NCBI RefSeq assembly: GCF_007673235.1
Contig: NZ_VDZH01000001.1
Span: 122,217-186,216, forward strand
Length of the DNA stretch: 64,000 nt
Origin: Curtobacterium pusillum
GTDB taxonomy: Bacteria > Actinomycetota > Actinomycetes > Actinomycetales > Microbacteriaceae
Direction of reading: 5' to 3'
The notes beneath the pieces are model-generated. The model saw only the letters and a list, made by a program, of their open reading frames with translations, was not told the origin of the DNA and ran no database searches. Positions 17,166 to 26,185 of the stretch are shown here, in pieces; within the stretch, counting starts at the first letter, position 1, and every line of letters starts with the position of its first letter. The position numbers and the translations under genes were made by a program.

Positions 17166-17870
17166 GTGCAGGCCCACCCGCTCGCCGACCTGGTCGACCC
17201 CGGTTGGGCCGGCGCGCTCGCCCCGGTCGAGGAGGACGTCCACCGGATGGGCTCCTGGCTCCGGGACGAGGTCGCCGCCGGCCGCCCCTACCTGCCCGCC
17301 GGGGACCACGTCCTCCGGGCCTTCGCCGACCCGTTCGACGCGGTGAAGGTGCTCGTCGTCGGGCAGGACCCCTACCCGACGCCCGGGCACCCGATCGGCC
17401 TGTCGTTCGCGGTCGACCCGCTTGTGCGACCGGTGCCACGGAGCCTGGCGAACATCTACCGCGAGCTGGAGTCCGACCTCGGCCTGACGCCGCCCGCCCA
17501 CGGTGACCTCCGGGCGTGGTCCGCGCAGGGCGTGCTGCTCCTCAACCGCGTGCTCACCGTCCGGTCCGGCGAGGCGGGCAGTCACCGCGGCAGGGGCTGG
17601 GAAGCCGTCACCGACCAGGCCGTCCGTGCGCTCGCCGCCCGGGGGAAGCCCCTCGTCGCCGTGCTCTGGGGCAACCAGGCGGGCTCGGTCCGGCCGCTCC
17701 TCGGCGACACCCCGGTCGTGGCGTCCGCGCACCCCTCGCCGCTCAGTGCGTCGAGGGGGTTCTTCGGCAGCCGGCCGTTCTCGCAGGTGAACGAGCTGCT
17801 CGTCGCGCAGGGCGCGTCACCCGTGGACTGGACGCTGCCCGCCGAACCGGTCGTACCGCCTGCGGCATAG
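17166..17870 (+). CDS. ung: Uracil-DNA glycosylase, family 1
   Basis: A 234-aa base-excision repair enzyme. It has the water-activating motif [18 protein letters not shown] near residue 65, the Asn-containing [17 protein letters not shown], and the minor-groove loop [20 protein letters not shown] near the end. The length is normal. The GTG start lies 4 bp past the upstream stop, so it is in the same operon. Its own TAG stop forms the first three bases of the -10 hexamer for the next gene. Confidence 0.96.
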   Translation: MQAHPLADLVDPGWAGALAPVEEDVHRMGSWLRDEVAAGRPYLPAGDHVLRAFADPFDAVKVLVVGQDPYPTPGHPIGLSFAVDPLVRPVPRSLANIYRELESDLGLTPPAHGDLRAWSAQGVLLLNRVLTVRSGEAGSHRGRGWEAVTDQAVRALAARGKPLVAVLWGNQAGSVRPLLGDTPVVASAHPSPLSASRGFFGSRPFSQVNELLVAQGASPVDWTLPAEPVVPPAA

Positions 17871-17880
17871 GCTCGGACGC

Positions 17881-18483
17881 GTGCTCGAGGAGGAATACCA
17901 GCGACGGCGGGTCCTGCCGCGACACCTGCGTGCCCCGGTGCCGGCGGAAGCGGCGTTCGCCTACACGATCCGTGCCGCGGAACCCACGGACCTTCCCGAC
18001 ATCCGAGAGATCCACACGCACTACGTCCGCAACTCGTCGGTGACCTTCGACCCGTCTGCGTTCACCTTCGCCGCGTGGAAGCGCCGGTACGACGACATCC
18101 GCCGCCGGGGTCTGCCGTTCCTGGTGGCCCAGAACCCGTCCGGGCAGGTGCTCGGGTACGCCCTCGTCGACGCCTGGAACCCGCGGGACCGTTCGAACCG
18201 CGTCGTCGAGGACTCGATCTACCTCGGTGCCGCGTCCGGCGGGAAGGGCCTCGGGCGCGCGCTCATGGAGGCGCTGCTCGACGAGTGCCGGTCGGCCGGC
18301 GTCCGCGAGGTCGTCGCCGTCATCGCCGACCGTCAGGCCGAGGCGTCGATCCGCCTGCACGAGCGACTCGGCTTCGAGGAGGTCGGCCGCATGGGGAAGG
18401 TCGGCTACAAGTACGACCGGTGGCTCGGCACGGTGACGATGCGGCTGCGCCTGCGCGGCCCGCGGCTCTTCGCGCGCCGGTAG
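17881..18483 (+). CDS. GNAT-family N-acetyltransferase (phosphinothricin-acetyltransferase-like)
   Basis: A 200-aa acetyltransferase. The core from about residue 27 (YTIRAAEPTDLPDIREIH) to 180 shows acetyl-CoA-binding GAASGGKGLGRALMEALLDE and the C-terminal SIRLHERLGFEEVGRMGKVG, as in PAT/YncA enzymes that acetylate small amines or amino-acid analogues. A 25-residue basic N-terminal extension is unusual. TAGGCT, containing the ung stop codon, lies 7 bp before the GTG, so this gene probably has its own leaderless transcript. Confidence 0.88.
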   Translation: MLEEEYQRRRVLPRHLRAPVPAEAAFAYTIRAAEPTDLPDIREIHTHYVRNSSVTFDPSAFTFAAWKRRYDDIRRRGLPFLVAQNPSGQVLGYALVDAWNPRDRSNRVVEDSIYLGAASGGKGLGRALMEALLDECRSAGVREVVAVIADRQAEASIRLHERLGFEEVGRMGKVGYKYDRWLGTVTMRLRLRGPRLFARR

Positions 18484-18486
18484 GGG

Positions 18487-18593
18487 GCCGTTCCGCGCAT
18501 AGGAGGCTGCTCCGCTCGTAGGGAGCAGTTCCTTCCTGCCTCTTACGAGCGGTTCGGCATCCCAGGTCGCGCGCGATGGGAAGGAACGCGCGC
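18487..18593. repeat. 107-bp repeat, copy 1
   Basis: A direct repeat of 18665-18771, 178 bp apart and about 88% identical. It contains an inverted repeat, CCGCTCGTA (18512-18520) with TACGAGCGG (18544-18552), around a conserved 23-nt centre holding TTCCTTCC. Confidence 0.85.
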
Positions 18594-18600
18594 GGGTACC

Positions 18601-18642
18601 GGCCTGGAGGCGCGTGGCGGGCCCGCACCGCGCCTCCAGTCC
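18601..18642. repeat. Family B hairpin, copy 3
   Basis: GGCCTGGAGGCGCG at the left pairs with CGCGCCTCCAGTCC at the right, with one mismatch near the base. It sits exactly between the two 107-bp repeats. Confidence 0.75.
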
Positions 18643-18664
18643 GTCAGTTGGTCGCGTCCAGGGC

Positions 18665-18771
18665 GCCATTCCGCGCGTAGGCGGCCATTTCGCGCGTAGG
18701 GAGCAGTTCCTTCCTGCCTCTTACGCGCGGTTCGGCAACCTAGGTCGCGCGTGATGGGAAGGAACGCGCGC
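18665..18771. repeat. 107-bp repeat, copy 2
   Basis: Matches copy 1. The stem arms are CGCGCGTA (18691-18698) and TACGCGCG (18722-18729). The T-A pair of copy 1 is replaced by G-C, so both arms changed together. Confidence 0.85.
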
Positions 18772-18784
18772 AACGCCCACCGCT

Positions 18785-19483
18785 TCAGGACGCCGGCGCC
18801 TCCGCGATGAACTCGTCCCGCGTCACGCGCACCAGCTCGCCCGCGGCCGCCGACGCAGCGACGCCGTCGCCCGCGACGAGCGCCCGCCCCACCGCCTCGT
18901 GCCGGGCCGCCGCGTCCCGCGTCCAGCGCGTGATGGTGTCTCGCGACTCCGACGTCCGGGTCCGCAGCAGTGCCTCGACCGTCCCCGCGAAGTGCGCGAA
19001 CACGGCGTTGCCGGAGGCGGTGAGCAGCGCGCGGTGGAAGCGCACGTCGGCCTCGAGGTAGGCGCGGCTGTCCTCCCGGCCACACGCGTCGAGCATGTCC
19101 GACGCCGCCGCGAGCACCGCGGACGCAGCGGGTGTCCCGGCCGCGAGCGATGCCGCGACGGGTTCGACGCCGAGCCGGAGTTCGAGCAGCTCACGTTGCT
19201 GGACGAAGTACGACGGCGAGGCGCCGCGCCACCGGATGACCGTCGGTGCGAGCAGTTCCCACGACCCGATGCCGAGCACCTGCGTGCCGACCCGCTGTCG
19301 GGGCTCGACGAGGCCGAGGGACTGCAGGACGCGGAGGGCCTCGCGGACGACGGACCGCGACACGCCGAACTCCTCCGCGACGAGCTCGGGCCGGACGACG
19401 GTGCCGGGGGCGAGCACCGCGTCGACGATGCGCTGCCCGAGGGTGTCGAGCACGTGGGCGTGCAGGCCGCGTCCGGTGGGCAT
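18785..19483 (-). CDS. gntR: GntR-family (FadR/FCD-type) regulator of gluconate genes
   Basis: A 232-aa repressor with a winged helix (about 10-75; AEEFGVSRSVVREALRVLQS) and an all-helical FCD effector domain (about 95-220) with metal/ligand residues in YLEADVRFHRALL. It is divergent from gntP and gntK, so it most likely represses gluconate uptake and is released by gluconate or 6-phosphogluconate. GGAGGA lies just before the ATG. A palindromic operator stands in front of gntP. The effector is inferred from context. Confidence 0.88.
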   Translation of the reverse strand: MPTGRGLHAHVLDTLGQRIVDAVLAPGTVVRPELVAEEFGVSRSVVREALRVLQSLGLVEPRQRVGTQVLGIGSWELLAPTVIRWRGASPSYFVQQRELLELRLGVEPVAASLAAGTPAASAVLAAASDMLDACGREDSRAYLEADVRFHRALLTASGNAVFAHFAGTVEALLRTRTSESRDTITRWTRDAAARHEAVGRALVAGDGVAASAAAGELVRVTRDEFIAEAPAS

Positions 19484-19582
19484 CGTTCCTCCATGCAGTA
19501 CGCGTCACGCAGTCGGCGTGACGCGTTGTCCATCGAATCGGCAGACTGCCCGGGAGGGCGAGTGCCGCGCGGTGGATCGTCG

Positions 19583-19601
19583 TATAGTCTGATTAATCAG
19601 A
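19583..19601 (+). promoter_or_regulatory. gntP promoter -10 and GntR operator
   Basis: TATAGT (19583-19588) is a strong -10. The perfect 14-bp palindrome TCTGATTAATCAGA (19588-19601) starts on its last base and so covers the start site. A bound repressor would block initiation. It is by far the most AT-rich spot in the region. Confidence 0.75.
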
Positions 19602-19689
19602 TTATTGACGGTGGACGCGCAGCACGCCAGACCGTTCTCGACACGAAGGCGACGGAGCCGCGCGGCAGCGGCTCCAGGAAGGGGCACCG

Positions 19690-21261
19690 ATGCCTCACGC
19701 TCTCCTGGCCGATCCGGCCACGACCGGCGCGGTCACGGCCCACACGGCCACGGCCCACGCGGTCTCCGTCCTCGCAGCAGACGGCGGCGGGACCGAGACC
19801 GTCGACCCGTCCGGCCCGGTCGCACAGCTGATCATCGCGGCGGTGATCGGCATCGTCGTGATCATCGCGCTCATCACCTGGCTCAAGGTGCACCCGTTCA
19901 TCGCGCTGACGATCGGTGCGCTCGGCGTCGGCATCGGCGCGGGACTCGCGCCGGACAAGGCGGTCACGAGCTTCGGCAACGGGTTCGGCGCGACCATGAC
20001 GAGCGTCGGCATCCTGGTCGGCCTCGGCTCGATGTTCGGCAAGATGCTCGTCGACTCCGGCGCCGCCGACCGCGTGGTCGACACCCTCGTGCGGAAGTCG
20101 TCGAAGGCGGCGCTGCCGTGGACGATGGCCCTGATCGGTGCGTTGATCGGCCTGCCGATGTTCTTCGAGGTCGGCCTCGTCCTGCTCATCCCGATCATCG
20201 TGCTGGTCGCGAAGCGCAGCTCCGTCCCGATCATGAAGATCGCGGTGCCCGCGCTGGTCGGCCTGTCGACGATGCACGCCTTCGTCCCGCCGCACCCCGG
20301 CCCGCTCGTCGCGATCTCCACCGTCGGCGCGAACCTCGGCACGACCCTCGCCTTCGGCATCGTGCTCGCGATCCCCGTCATCGTCCTGGCCGGCCCGGTC
20401 TTCGCCCGCTTCGCGGCGCGCTGGGTCGACATCCCCGCCCCCGACATGTTCGGCTCGCGCGGATCGGGTTCCGCCTCCGACGACCCGGCACAGGCCGGAC
20501 GGGAGGCACGGCGCGGCCCCGCCACGCAGGACACCGCCTCCCTGCCCCACGGCAAGAGCGACTTCACCCGCGTCATCAGCGAACCGCGCAGCCCGTCGTT
20601 CACCGTCGCGCTCGTCGGTATCCTGCTGCCGGTCGTCCTCATGCTCGCCCAGGCCATCCGTGAGGCCACAGTTCCGAACGCTTCCGGCTCCTGGGTCAGC
20701 CTGCTCGACTTCCTCGGGTCGCCGATGATCGCGATCGGGATCGCCGCCGTCTACGCGATGATCTTCTTCGCCATCGGTGGCGGCATGGACCGATCCGCGG
20801 TGTCGAAGTCCCTGGAGAGCGCGCTGCCGCCGGTCGCTGGCGTCCTGCTCATCGTCGGGGCCGGTGGTGGCTTCAAGCAGGTCCTCATCGACACCGGGAT
20901 CGGTGGGGTGATCGCCGACGCCGTGAAGGACTCGGGGATCTCGGTGCTGCTCGTGGCCTGGGTCGTCTCGGCCCTCGTCCGCGTGGCCACCGGTTCCGCG
21001 ACGGTCGCGACGGTGACCGCGGCCGGCATCATGGCCCCGATCGCGCACGACCTGTCCTCGCCGATGACCTCGCTGCTCGTGCTCGCGATCGGTGCCGGTT
21101 CGGTCTTCCTGTCGCACGTGAACGACGCCGGGTTCTGGCTGGTGAAGGGGTACCTCAACACCACGGTCGGGCAGACGTTCAAGACGTGGACGATGCTCGA
21201 GTGCCTCATCTCGGTGTTCGGCCTCGCCGGGGTCATGCTCGCGGGGGTGTTCATCCATTGA
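19690..21261 (+). CDS. gntP: Gluconate:H+ symporter, GntP family
   Basis: A 523-aa permease with about 12-13 membrane helices. Family motifs include LIGLPMFFEVGLVLLIPI near residue 155, STMHAFVPPHPGPLVAIS near 195, and the C-terminal VFLSHVNDAGFWLVKGYL. The N-terminal 45 residues and a charged loop at about 255-300 are longer than in E. coli GntP. GGAAGGGG lies 6 bp before the ATG. It imports gluconate for the kinase encoded by the next, overlapping gene. Confidence 0.93.
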   Translation: MPHALLADPATTGAVTAHTATAHAVSVLAADGGGTETVDPSGPVAQLIIAAVIGIVVIIALITWLKVHPFIALTIGALGVGIGAGLAPDKAVTSFGNGFGATMTSVGILVGLGSMFGKMLVDSGAADRVVDTLVRKSSKAALPWTMALIGALIGLPMFFEVGLVLLIPIIVLVAKRSSVPIMKIAVPALVGLSTMHAFVPPHPGPLVAISTVGANLGTTLAFGIVLAIPVIVLAGPVFARFAARWVDIPAPDMFGSRGSGSASDDPAQAGREARRGPATQDTASLPHGKSDFTRVISEPRSPSFTVALVGILLPVVLMLAQAIREATVPNASGSWVSLLDFLGSPMIAIGIAAVYAMIFFAIGGGMDRSAVSKSLESALPPVAGVLLIVGAGGGFKQVLIDTGIGGVIADAVKDSGISVLLVAWVVSALVRVATGSATVATVTAAGIMAPIAHDLSSPMTSLLVLAIGAGSVFLSHVNDAGFWLVKGYLNTTVGQTFKTWTMLECLISVFGLAGVMLAGVFIH

Positions 21262-21770
21262 GCACCGTCGACGCACGCGTCCTGGTGGTGATGGGCGTCT
21301 CCGGGTCGGGGAAGTCCACCGTCGCCGCGATGGTCGCCGAGCAGCTCGGGTGGGACTTCGCCGAGGGTGACGCGATGCACCCGCAGGCGAACGTCGACAA
21401 GATGCACGCCGGCACTCCGCTCACCGACGAGGACCGCTGGCCGTGGCTCGACGTCATCGCGACGTGGATCCGCACGCACCTCGACGCCGGGACACCGGGC
21501 GTCGTGACCTGCTCGGCCCTGAAGCGCTCCTACCGCGACGTGCTGCGGGCGCCCGGCGTGGTGTTCGTGCACGTCGCCGGGGACGGCTCCCTCATCGAGG
21601 ACCGGATGTCACAGCGGTCGGGGCACTTCATGCCGACGTCGCTGCTGGCTTCCCAGCTCGCGACGCTCGAGCCGCCGCAGGCCGACGAGGCGCACGTCAC
21701 GATCGCCGCGGACCGCACTCCCGAGGAGGAGAGCGCCGAGGTCATCGACCGGCTCGGCCTGACCCGCTGA
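21258..21770 (+). CDS. gntK: Gluconokinase
   Basis: A 170-aa P-loop kinase that makes 6-phosphogluconate. It has Walker A VMGVSGSGKSTVAAMVA near residue 12, the substrate region DFAEGDAMHPQANVDKM, DEDRWPWLDVIATWI, CSALKRSYRDVLR, and the lid RSGHFMPTSLLASQLATLE. The TTG start overlaps the gntP stop as TTGA, giving the normal family length. Its 3' end overlaps the convergent BKACE-type gene by 29 bp. Confidence 0.94.
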   Translation: MSTVDARVLVVMGVSGSGKSTVAAMVAEQLGWDFAEGDAMHPQANVDKMHAGTPLTDEDRWPWLDVIATWIRTHLDAGTPGVVTCSALKRSYRDVLRAPGVVFVHVAGDGSLIEDRMSQRSGHFMPTSLLASQLATLEPPQADEAHVTIAADRTPEEESAEVIDRLGLTR

Positions 21771-22473
21771 CGAGGGCGGCTGCCGCGACGGCGAGCTGGA
21801 CGTTCGACGTCGCGGCGCTGCCGTCCTCGAGGACCGACGTGTCCTCGAGCCCGGTCCGGATCGCGTGCCCTCGCGCGAGCGCCCGACGGCTGACCTGCCA
21901 CGACGCCGCACCGATCCCGTGGTGGAGCTGGGGGAGGCGGACGTCGGCGGCGGCGATCAGCGCCTCCATCTCGGCGTCGAGCGCGAGCGCCTCGTCGACG
22001 TCCTCGAGCAGCGGCTCGACCACGAGGCGCACGAACCGGTCGTGGCCGCCCTTCCGGACGAACCGCTCGGCGTCGGAGGTGCTCAGCACGCAGGCCTCGA
22101 TCCCGACGCCGCGGCGGGCGAGCACCTCGCTGACCTCGTCGATGCCGGCTTCGCCCTGGTTCGCGGCGACGAGGTCGGGCAGTTCGGTCCACGAGGAGAC
22201 CAGCGACAGCCGTTCTCGGGGATCGGGGACGATCGCGGCGAACGTCGTGACGTTCAGCGGGATCCCCGGGCACGCGGCGCGCACCGCCCGGAGCATCCGA
22301 CCCACGGGCCCGGCCGCGAGCGACTCGGTGCCGTCGTCGTCGAAGGCGTGCAGGTGGAGCAGCGTGGCACCGGCCGCGACGCAGTCGGCGGCGTCCCGCG
22401 CGATCTCCTGGGCGGTGCGGGGCATCGCCGGGTGCGTCGTGTCGCCGTTCAGCGCGAGTTGCAGGTCGACCAT
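21742..22473 (-). CDS. 3-keto-5-aminohexanoate cleavage (BKACE/DUF849)-like protein
   Basis: A 243-aa TIM-barrel protein. The zinc-site pair is seen in TLLHLHAFDDDGTESL near residue 42, after an NGDTTHPAMPRTAQEIA segment. BKACE enzymes condense a beta-keto acid with acetyl-CoA; the substrate here is unknown and the protein is shorter than classic members (about 270-310). TAGGCT lies 7 bp before the ATG, suggesting a leaderless start; a GTG two codons upstream is the alternative. Its 3' end overlaps gntK. Confidence 0.75.
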   Translation of the reverse strand: MVDLQLALNGDTTHPAMPRTAQEIARDAADCVAAGATLLHLHAFDDDGTESLAAGPVGRMLRAVRAACPGIPLNVTTFAAIVPDPRERLSLVSSWTELPDLVAANQGEAGIDEVSEVLARRGVGIEACVLSTSDAERFVRKGGHDRFVRLVVEPLLEDVDEALALDAEMEALIAAADVRLPQLHHGIGAASWQVSRRALARGHAIRTGLEDTSVLEDGSAATSNVQLAVAAAALVSGSGRAGR

Positions 22474-22491
22474 GCCCACGAGCCTACGGAG

Positions 22492-24156
22492 TCACCGTTC
22501 CGTGACCCACCCGACCTCGACCCGCCACTGCCGGTCGAGGCGGACGGTCTCGAGCATCCGGCGGTCGTGCGTGACGAGCAGGAGCGTGCCCTCGTACGAC
22601 TCCAGCGCCTGCTCCAGCTGCTCGATCGCCACGAGGTCGAGGTGGTTCGTCGGCTCGTCCAGCACCAGGACGTTCACCCCGCGGGCCTGCAGCAGAGCGA
22701 GTCCGGCGCGGGTGCGCTCACCGGGGGAGAGCGCGCTCGCGGGACGTCCGACGTGGTCGGCCTTCAGCCCGAACTTCGCGAGCAGGGTCCGGACGTCGGC
22801 GGTCGTGTACTCGGGGACGATCGCCTCGAACGCCGCGGCGAGGGGCTGGTCGCCGGTGAAGGCCGCACGGGCCTGGTCGATCTCGCCGATCGCGACGTTC
22901 GAGCCGAGCGAGGCAGTGCCCGTGGTCGGTGCCTGCTTGCCGAGCAGCGCCCGGAGCAGGGTGGACTTGCCGGCGCCGTTCGGACCGGTGATGCCGATCC
23001 GGTCGCCGCCGTCGACCTGCAGCGAGACCGGCCCGAGCGTGAAGTCGCCCTGCGTGAAGGTGGCGTCAGCCAGGGTCGCGACGACCGCCGACGACCGGGG
23101 CGCGCTGCCGATCGTGAACTCGAGCTGCCACTCCTTGCGGGGCTCCTCGACCTCGTCGAGCCGAGCGATGCGGGACTCCATCTGCCGGACCTTCTGCGCC
23201 TGCTTCTCGCTCGACTCGCTCGCGGCCTTGCGGCGGATCTTGTCGTTGTCCGGTGCCTTCTTCATGGCGTTCCGGACGCCCTGACTCGACCACTCCCGCT
23301 GCGTCCGCGCGCGCGAGACGAGGTCGGCCTTCGTCGAGGCGTAGTCCTCGTAGGCGTCGCGCTTGTGCTGCTTGGCGATCTCGCGCTCCTCGAGGAAGGA
23401 GTCGTACCCGCCGCCGAACAGCCGGTTGGACGACTGCGCGAGGTCGAGCTCCAGCACGGCGGTGACCGAGCGCGCCAGGAACTCGCGGTCGTGGCTGACG
23501 AGCACGACCCCGCCGCGGAGCCCCCGGACGAAGCCCTCGAGCCGGTCGAGACCGTCGTGGTCGAGATCGTTCGTCGGCTCGTCGAGCAGGACGATGTCGA
23601 ACCGGGAGAGCAGGAGGGCAGCGAGGCCGACGCGGGCGGCCTGCCCGCCGGACAGCGCCGTCATCAGGGAGTCCGGGCCGGCCCCGTCTCCGTCCGACCC
23701 GACCTCGAGGCCGAGGTCGGCCAGCACCGCGGGGATGCGCTCGTCCAGGTCCGCCGCACCCGCAGCCAACCACCGGTCGAGCGCGGCCGAGTAGGCGTCC
23801 GCGACCGCGTCGCCCGCGTCGGGCGCACCGAGTGCCGCCGCTGCTGCGTCCATCGTCGTCGTGGCCTCGGCGCAGCCGGTCCGACGCGCGATGTACCCGG
23901 CGACCGTCTCGCCCTCGACGCGCTCGTGCTCCTGCGGGAGTCACCCCACGAAGGCGTCCGTCGGTGCGAGCGACACCGTGCCGGCGAGCGGCTCGTCCAC
24001 GCCGGCGAGGAGCCGGAGCAGCGTCGACTTGCCGGCCCCGTTGACGCCGACCACGCCGATCACGTCGCCGGGCGCGACGGTGAGGTCGAGGGAGTCGAAC
24101 AGCGTGCGTGCGGCGTAGCCGCCGGCGAGGCCCTTGGCGACGAGCGTGGCGGTCAT
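22492..24156 (-). pseudogene. ABC-F ATPase gene interrupted by an in-frame TGA
   Basis: The reading frame encodes a two-ATPase ABC-F protein of 554 codons, of the kind that protects ribosomes from antibiotics or tunes translation. Codon 72 (23941-23943) is TGA, in the sequence APTDAFVG-stop-LPQEHERVEG, where relatives have an aromatic residue. The frame is open on both sides, so a single G-to-A change of a TGG Trp codon explains it. The first piece (71 aa) has only Walker A (GVNGAGKSTLLRLLAG). The rest has LSGGQAARVG, LLDEPTNDLDHDG, the linker, and a complete second ATPase (GPNGAGKSTLLRALLG, LSPGERTRAGLALL, LDEPTNHLD). A restart at the ATG ending at 23853 would lack the first Walker A. Real nonsense mutation, readthrough and sequencing error are all possible. 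Confidence 0.85.
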
Positions 24157-24204
24157 GCAGCAATCGTCCCATCCCGGCACGGCGGCTCCGGACACACCGT
24201 GGCG

Positions 24205-24243
24205 GACTGGAGGCGCGGTGCGGGCCCGCCATGCGCCTCCAGG
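24205..24243. repeat. Family B hairpin, copy 4
   Basis: CTGGAGGCGC pairs with GCGCCTCCAG around a GC-rich loop. It is the only copy in a divergent gap, between the ABC-F and HIT genes, and its outer bases no longer pair fully. Confidence 0.7.
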
Positions 24244-24259
24244 ACAGCAGAATGGCCGG

Positions 24260-24676
24260 ATGGAACCCTGCACCTTCTGCCGCATCATCGCCGGGGAGGC
24301 TCCCGCGACGTGGGTCGAGCGCGAGGAACACGCCGTCGCGTTCGCGCCGCTCCCCGACTCGGCGCTCGCGCCGGGGCACACGCTCGTCGTGCCGGTGCAG
24401 CACACGGACGACCTGCTGACGGCCGGGCCGGTGGGGCTCGCCGCCACGTTCGCGCTGGCGCAGCGGGTCGCCCGCGCGATGCGCGGGGCGCTCGGCGCGA
24501 CCGGGACGGTGCTGCTGCAGGCGTCGGGGACGGATGCCGGGCAGAGCGTGCGGCACCTGCACGTCCACGTCGTGCCGTGCTGGTCGGACGACGGCACCGT
24601 GCACTGGCCGGAACCCCCCTCGGCCCACGTCGTGCAGGGGGATCCGCACGCGGCGCTCGCCGAGATGTTCGAGTGA
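24260..24676 (+). CDS. HIT-family nucleotide hydrolase/transferase
   Basis: A 138-aa histidine-triad protein. It opens with the CTFCRIIAGEAPATWV zinc-type segment (only part of the usual Cys/His set is visible), continues with PLPDSALAPGHTLVVPVQH, and has the triad QSVRHLHVHVVPCW near residue 100. HIT proteins hydrolyse adenosine phosphoramidates or dinucleotides. CAGAAT sits 6 bp before the ATG, consistent with a leaderless start. It ends 13 bp from pxpC, convergently. Confidence 0.92.
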   Translation: MEPCTFCRIIAGEAPATWVEREEHAVAFAPLPDSALAPGHTLVVPVQHTDDLLTAGPVGLAATFALAQRVARAMRGALGATGTVLLQASGTDAGQSVRHLHVHVVPCWSDDGTVHWPEPPSAHVVQGDPHAALAEMFE

Positions 24677-24689
24677 CCCGACGCGGGCC

Positions 24690-25562
24690 TCAGCCGACGA
24701 GGCGGAACCGGAACGCGTCGCCGGGGCGGAGCTGGGCGGCGCGGTCGACCGAGGCCGGCGTGAGCACGGCCACGACCGGGTAGCCGCCCGTCACCGGGTG
24801 GTCGGCGAGGAACAGGACGGGGTGCCCGTCCGGCGGCACCTGGAGCGACCCGGTCTCGACGCCCTCGCTCGGCAGCTCCCGGGTGACGGCCCGGACGAGC
24901 GGGCGTGCTGCGGTGGTCCGGACCCCGACGCGGTCGCTGTCCTGGGTCACCCGGTGCTCCTGGTCCGTCAGCAGGCCGCGCCACGACGGCAGGAACCAGT
25001 CGTCGCGGGGCCCGGCCACGACGTCCAGCACGGCGTCGCCGGACACCGGGGGAGCGACGGCGTCGACGTTCGGCCAGGCATCGGCGGCGTCCCCGATCGG
25101 CAGGACGTCGTCGACCCGCAACGGTGCCGGGCCGAGCAGCGCGAGGGAGTCCCACGATCGACTGCCGAGCACGGGCTCGACCGCCAGCCCACCGCGGACG
25201 GCGAGGTACGCGCGGAGTCCGCTCGTCGGTACGCCGAGCCGGAGGACGTCGCCCGGTGCGAGGTGCAGGACCTCGTACGCGGCGGCGCCGCGGACGCGGC
25301 CGTCGGCGGACGCGACCTCGACCGGGCAGGGTGCGCCGGTGGTGGCGGCGACCACGTGCGCATCGGTGCGGAGCGTGACGGAGCCGAGCAGTGCCTCCAG
25401 GACGGCCGCGTCGGGACGGTTGCCGACCATGCGGTTGGCGAGCGCGGCGGAACCTCGGTCGGCGGCGCCGGCCGCACCCAGGCCCGTGTCGCTGAACCCG
25501 GGGCGTCCCGTGTCCTGCGTGGACGTGCCGGGGCCGACCTGCAGGACGGTGAGGGTGCTCAT
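24690..25562 (-). CDS. pxpC: 5-oxoprolinase subunit C (KipA/biotin-dependent carboxyltransferase-like)
   Basis: A 290-aa subunit of the ATP-dependent 5-oxoprolinase that opens pyroglutamate to glutamate. Family features are the N-terminal VLQVGPGTSTQDTGRPGFSD, AADRGSAALANRMVGN, YLAVRGGLAVEPVLGSRSWD, and the C-terminal LADHPVTGGYPVVAVL. The ATG overlaps the pxpB stop by 4 bp. Last gene of the pxpABC operon. Confidence 0.93.
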   Translation of the reverse strand: MSTLTVLQVGPGTSTQDTGRPGFSDTGLGAAGAADRGSAALANRMVGNRPDAAVLEALLGSVTLRTDAHVVAATTGAPCPVEVASADGRVRGAAAYEVLHLAPGDVLRLGVPTSGLRAYLAVRGGLAVEPVLGSRSWDSLALLGPAPLRVDDVLPIGDAADAWPNVDAVAPPVSGDAVLDVVAGPRDDWFLPSWRGLLTDQEHRVTQDSDRVGVRTTAARPLVRAVTRELPSEGVETGSLQVPPDGHPVLFLADHPVTGGYPVVAVLTPASVDRAAQLRPGDAFRFRLVG

Positions 25563-26185
25563 GCGCGATCCGCCGCGACGAAGCGGAGGCGGGTGCCCGC
25601 CGGGGCGAGTGCGGGCGGGTCGCGGTCGAGCGACCACATCGGGACCGACGTGCGGCCGATGAGCTGCCACCCGCCGGGCGAGGTGCGCGGGTACACGGCG
25701 CTGAACTCGCCGGCGAGGGCGACGCTCCCGCTCGGGACGGCGGTGCGGGACGTGTCCCGCCGCGCCAGGTCGAGCGACGGTGCCGTGCCGGTGAGGTAGC
25801 TGAAGCCGGGCGCGAAGCCGCAGAACGCGCTCGTCCAGACCTGACCCGTGTGCCACGCGACGAGCTCGTCGGTGGTCATGCCGGTCGTGGCGGCGACGGC
25901 GTCGAGGTCCTCGCCGTCGTACGTGACGGGGACGACCACCGGGTCGTCGTCGGCACGGGCGCCCGCGGCGACGGGGACGACGTCGTCGAGGCGTCCTCGC
26001 AGGCTCCGGGCGTCGGTGCGCGCAGGGTCGAACCGGACGAGGAGCGTGCGGGCTCCGGAGACCACCTCGGTGACGCCCGGCAACGCCGCACGGGTGAGTC
26101 CGCCGTGGAAGGCGACGACGTCGGCGAGCGTGCCGAAGGTGACGAGCAGCGCGCTCGTGCCGGCCGGACGGACGTCGACGATCAC
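25559..26185 (-). CDS. pxpB: 5-oxoprolinase subunit B (KipI-like)
   Basis: A 208-aa protein with the family hallmark [17 protein letters not shown] near residue 115, then [24 protein letters not shown]. It pairs with PxpC in the oxoprolinase complex. The GTG start overlaps the pxpA stop as GTGA; a much longer upstream frame is only the shadow of pxpA. Confidence 0.93.
   Translation of the reverse strand: MIVDVRPAGTSALLVTFGTLADVVAFHGGLTRAALPGVTEVVSGARTLLVRFDPARTDARSLRGRLDDVVPVAAGARADDDPVVVPVTYDGEDLDAVAATTGMTTDELVAWHTGQVWTSAFCGFAPGFSYLTGTAPSLDLARRDTSRTAVPSGSVALAGEFSAVYPRTSPGGWQLIGRTSVPMWSLDRDPPALAPAGTRLRFVAADRA

Larger units (their letters stand above)
18484..18784. other. Convergent intergenic repeat island (GNAT/GntR)
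   Basis: This 301-bp gap has no gene. It consists of two copies of a 107-bp repeat with one family B hairpin between them. Confidence 0.8.

Noticed and set aside
18484..18784. tRNA or small gene between the GNAT and GntR genes
   Set aside because: No cloverleaf or coding frame with neighbour-like codon use. The region is explained by two 107-bp repeats and a hairpin.
23941..23943. TGA in the ABC-F gene as a selenocysteine codon or programmed frameshift
   Set aside because: Both halves are in the same frame, so no frameshift is needed. ABC-F proteins have no selenocysteine members that I know of, and I see no obvious hairpin after the TGA like a bacterial SECIS.
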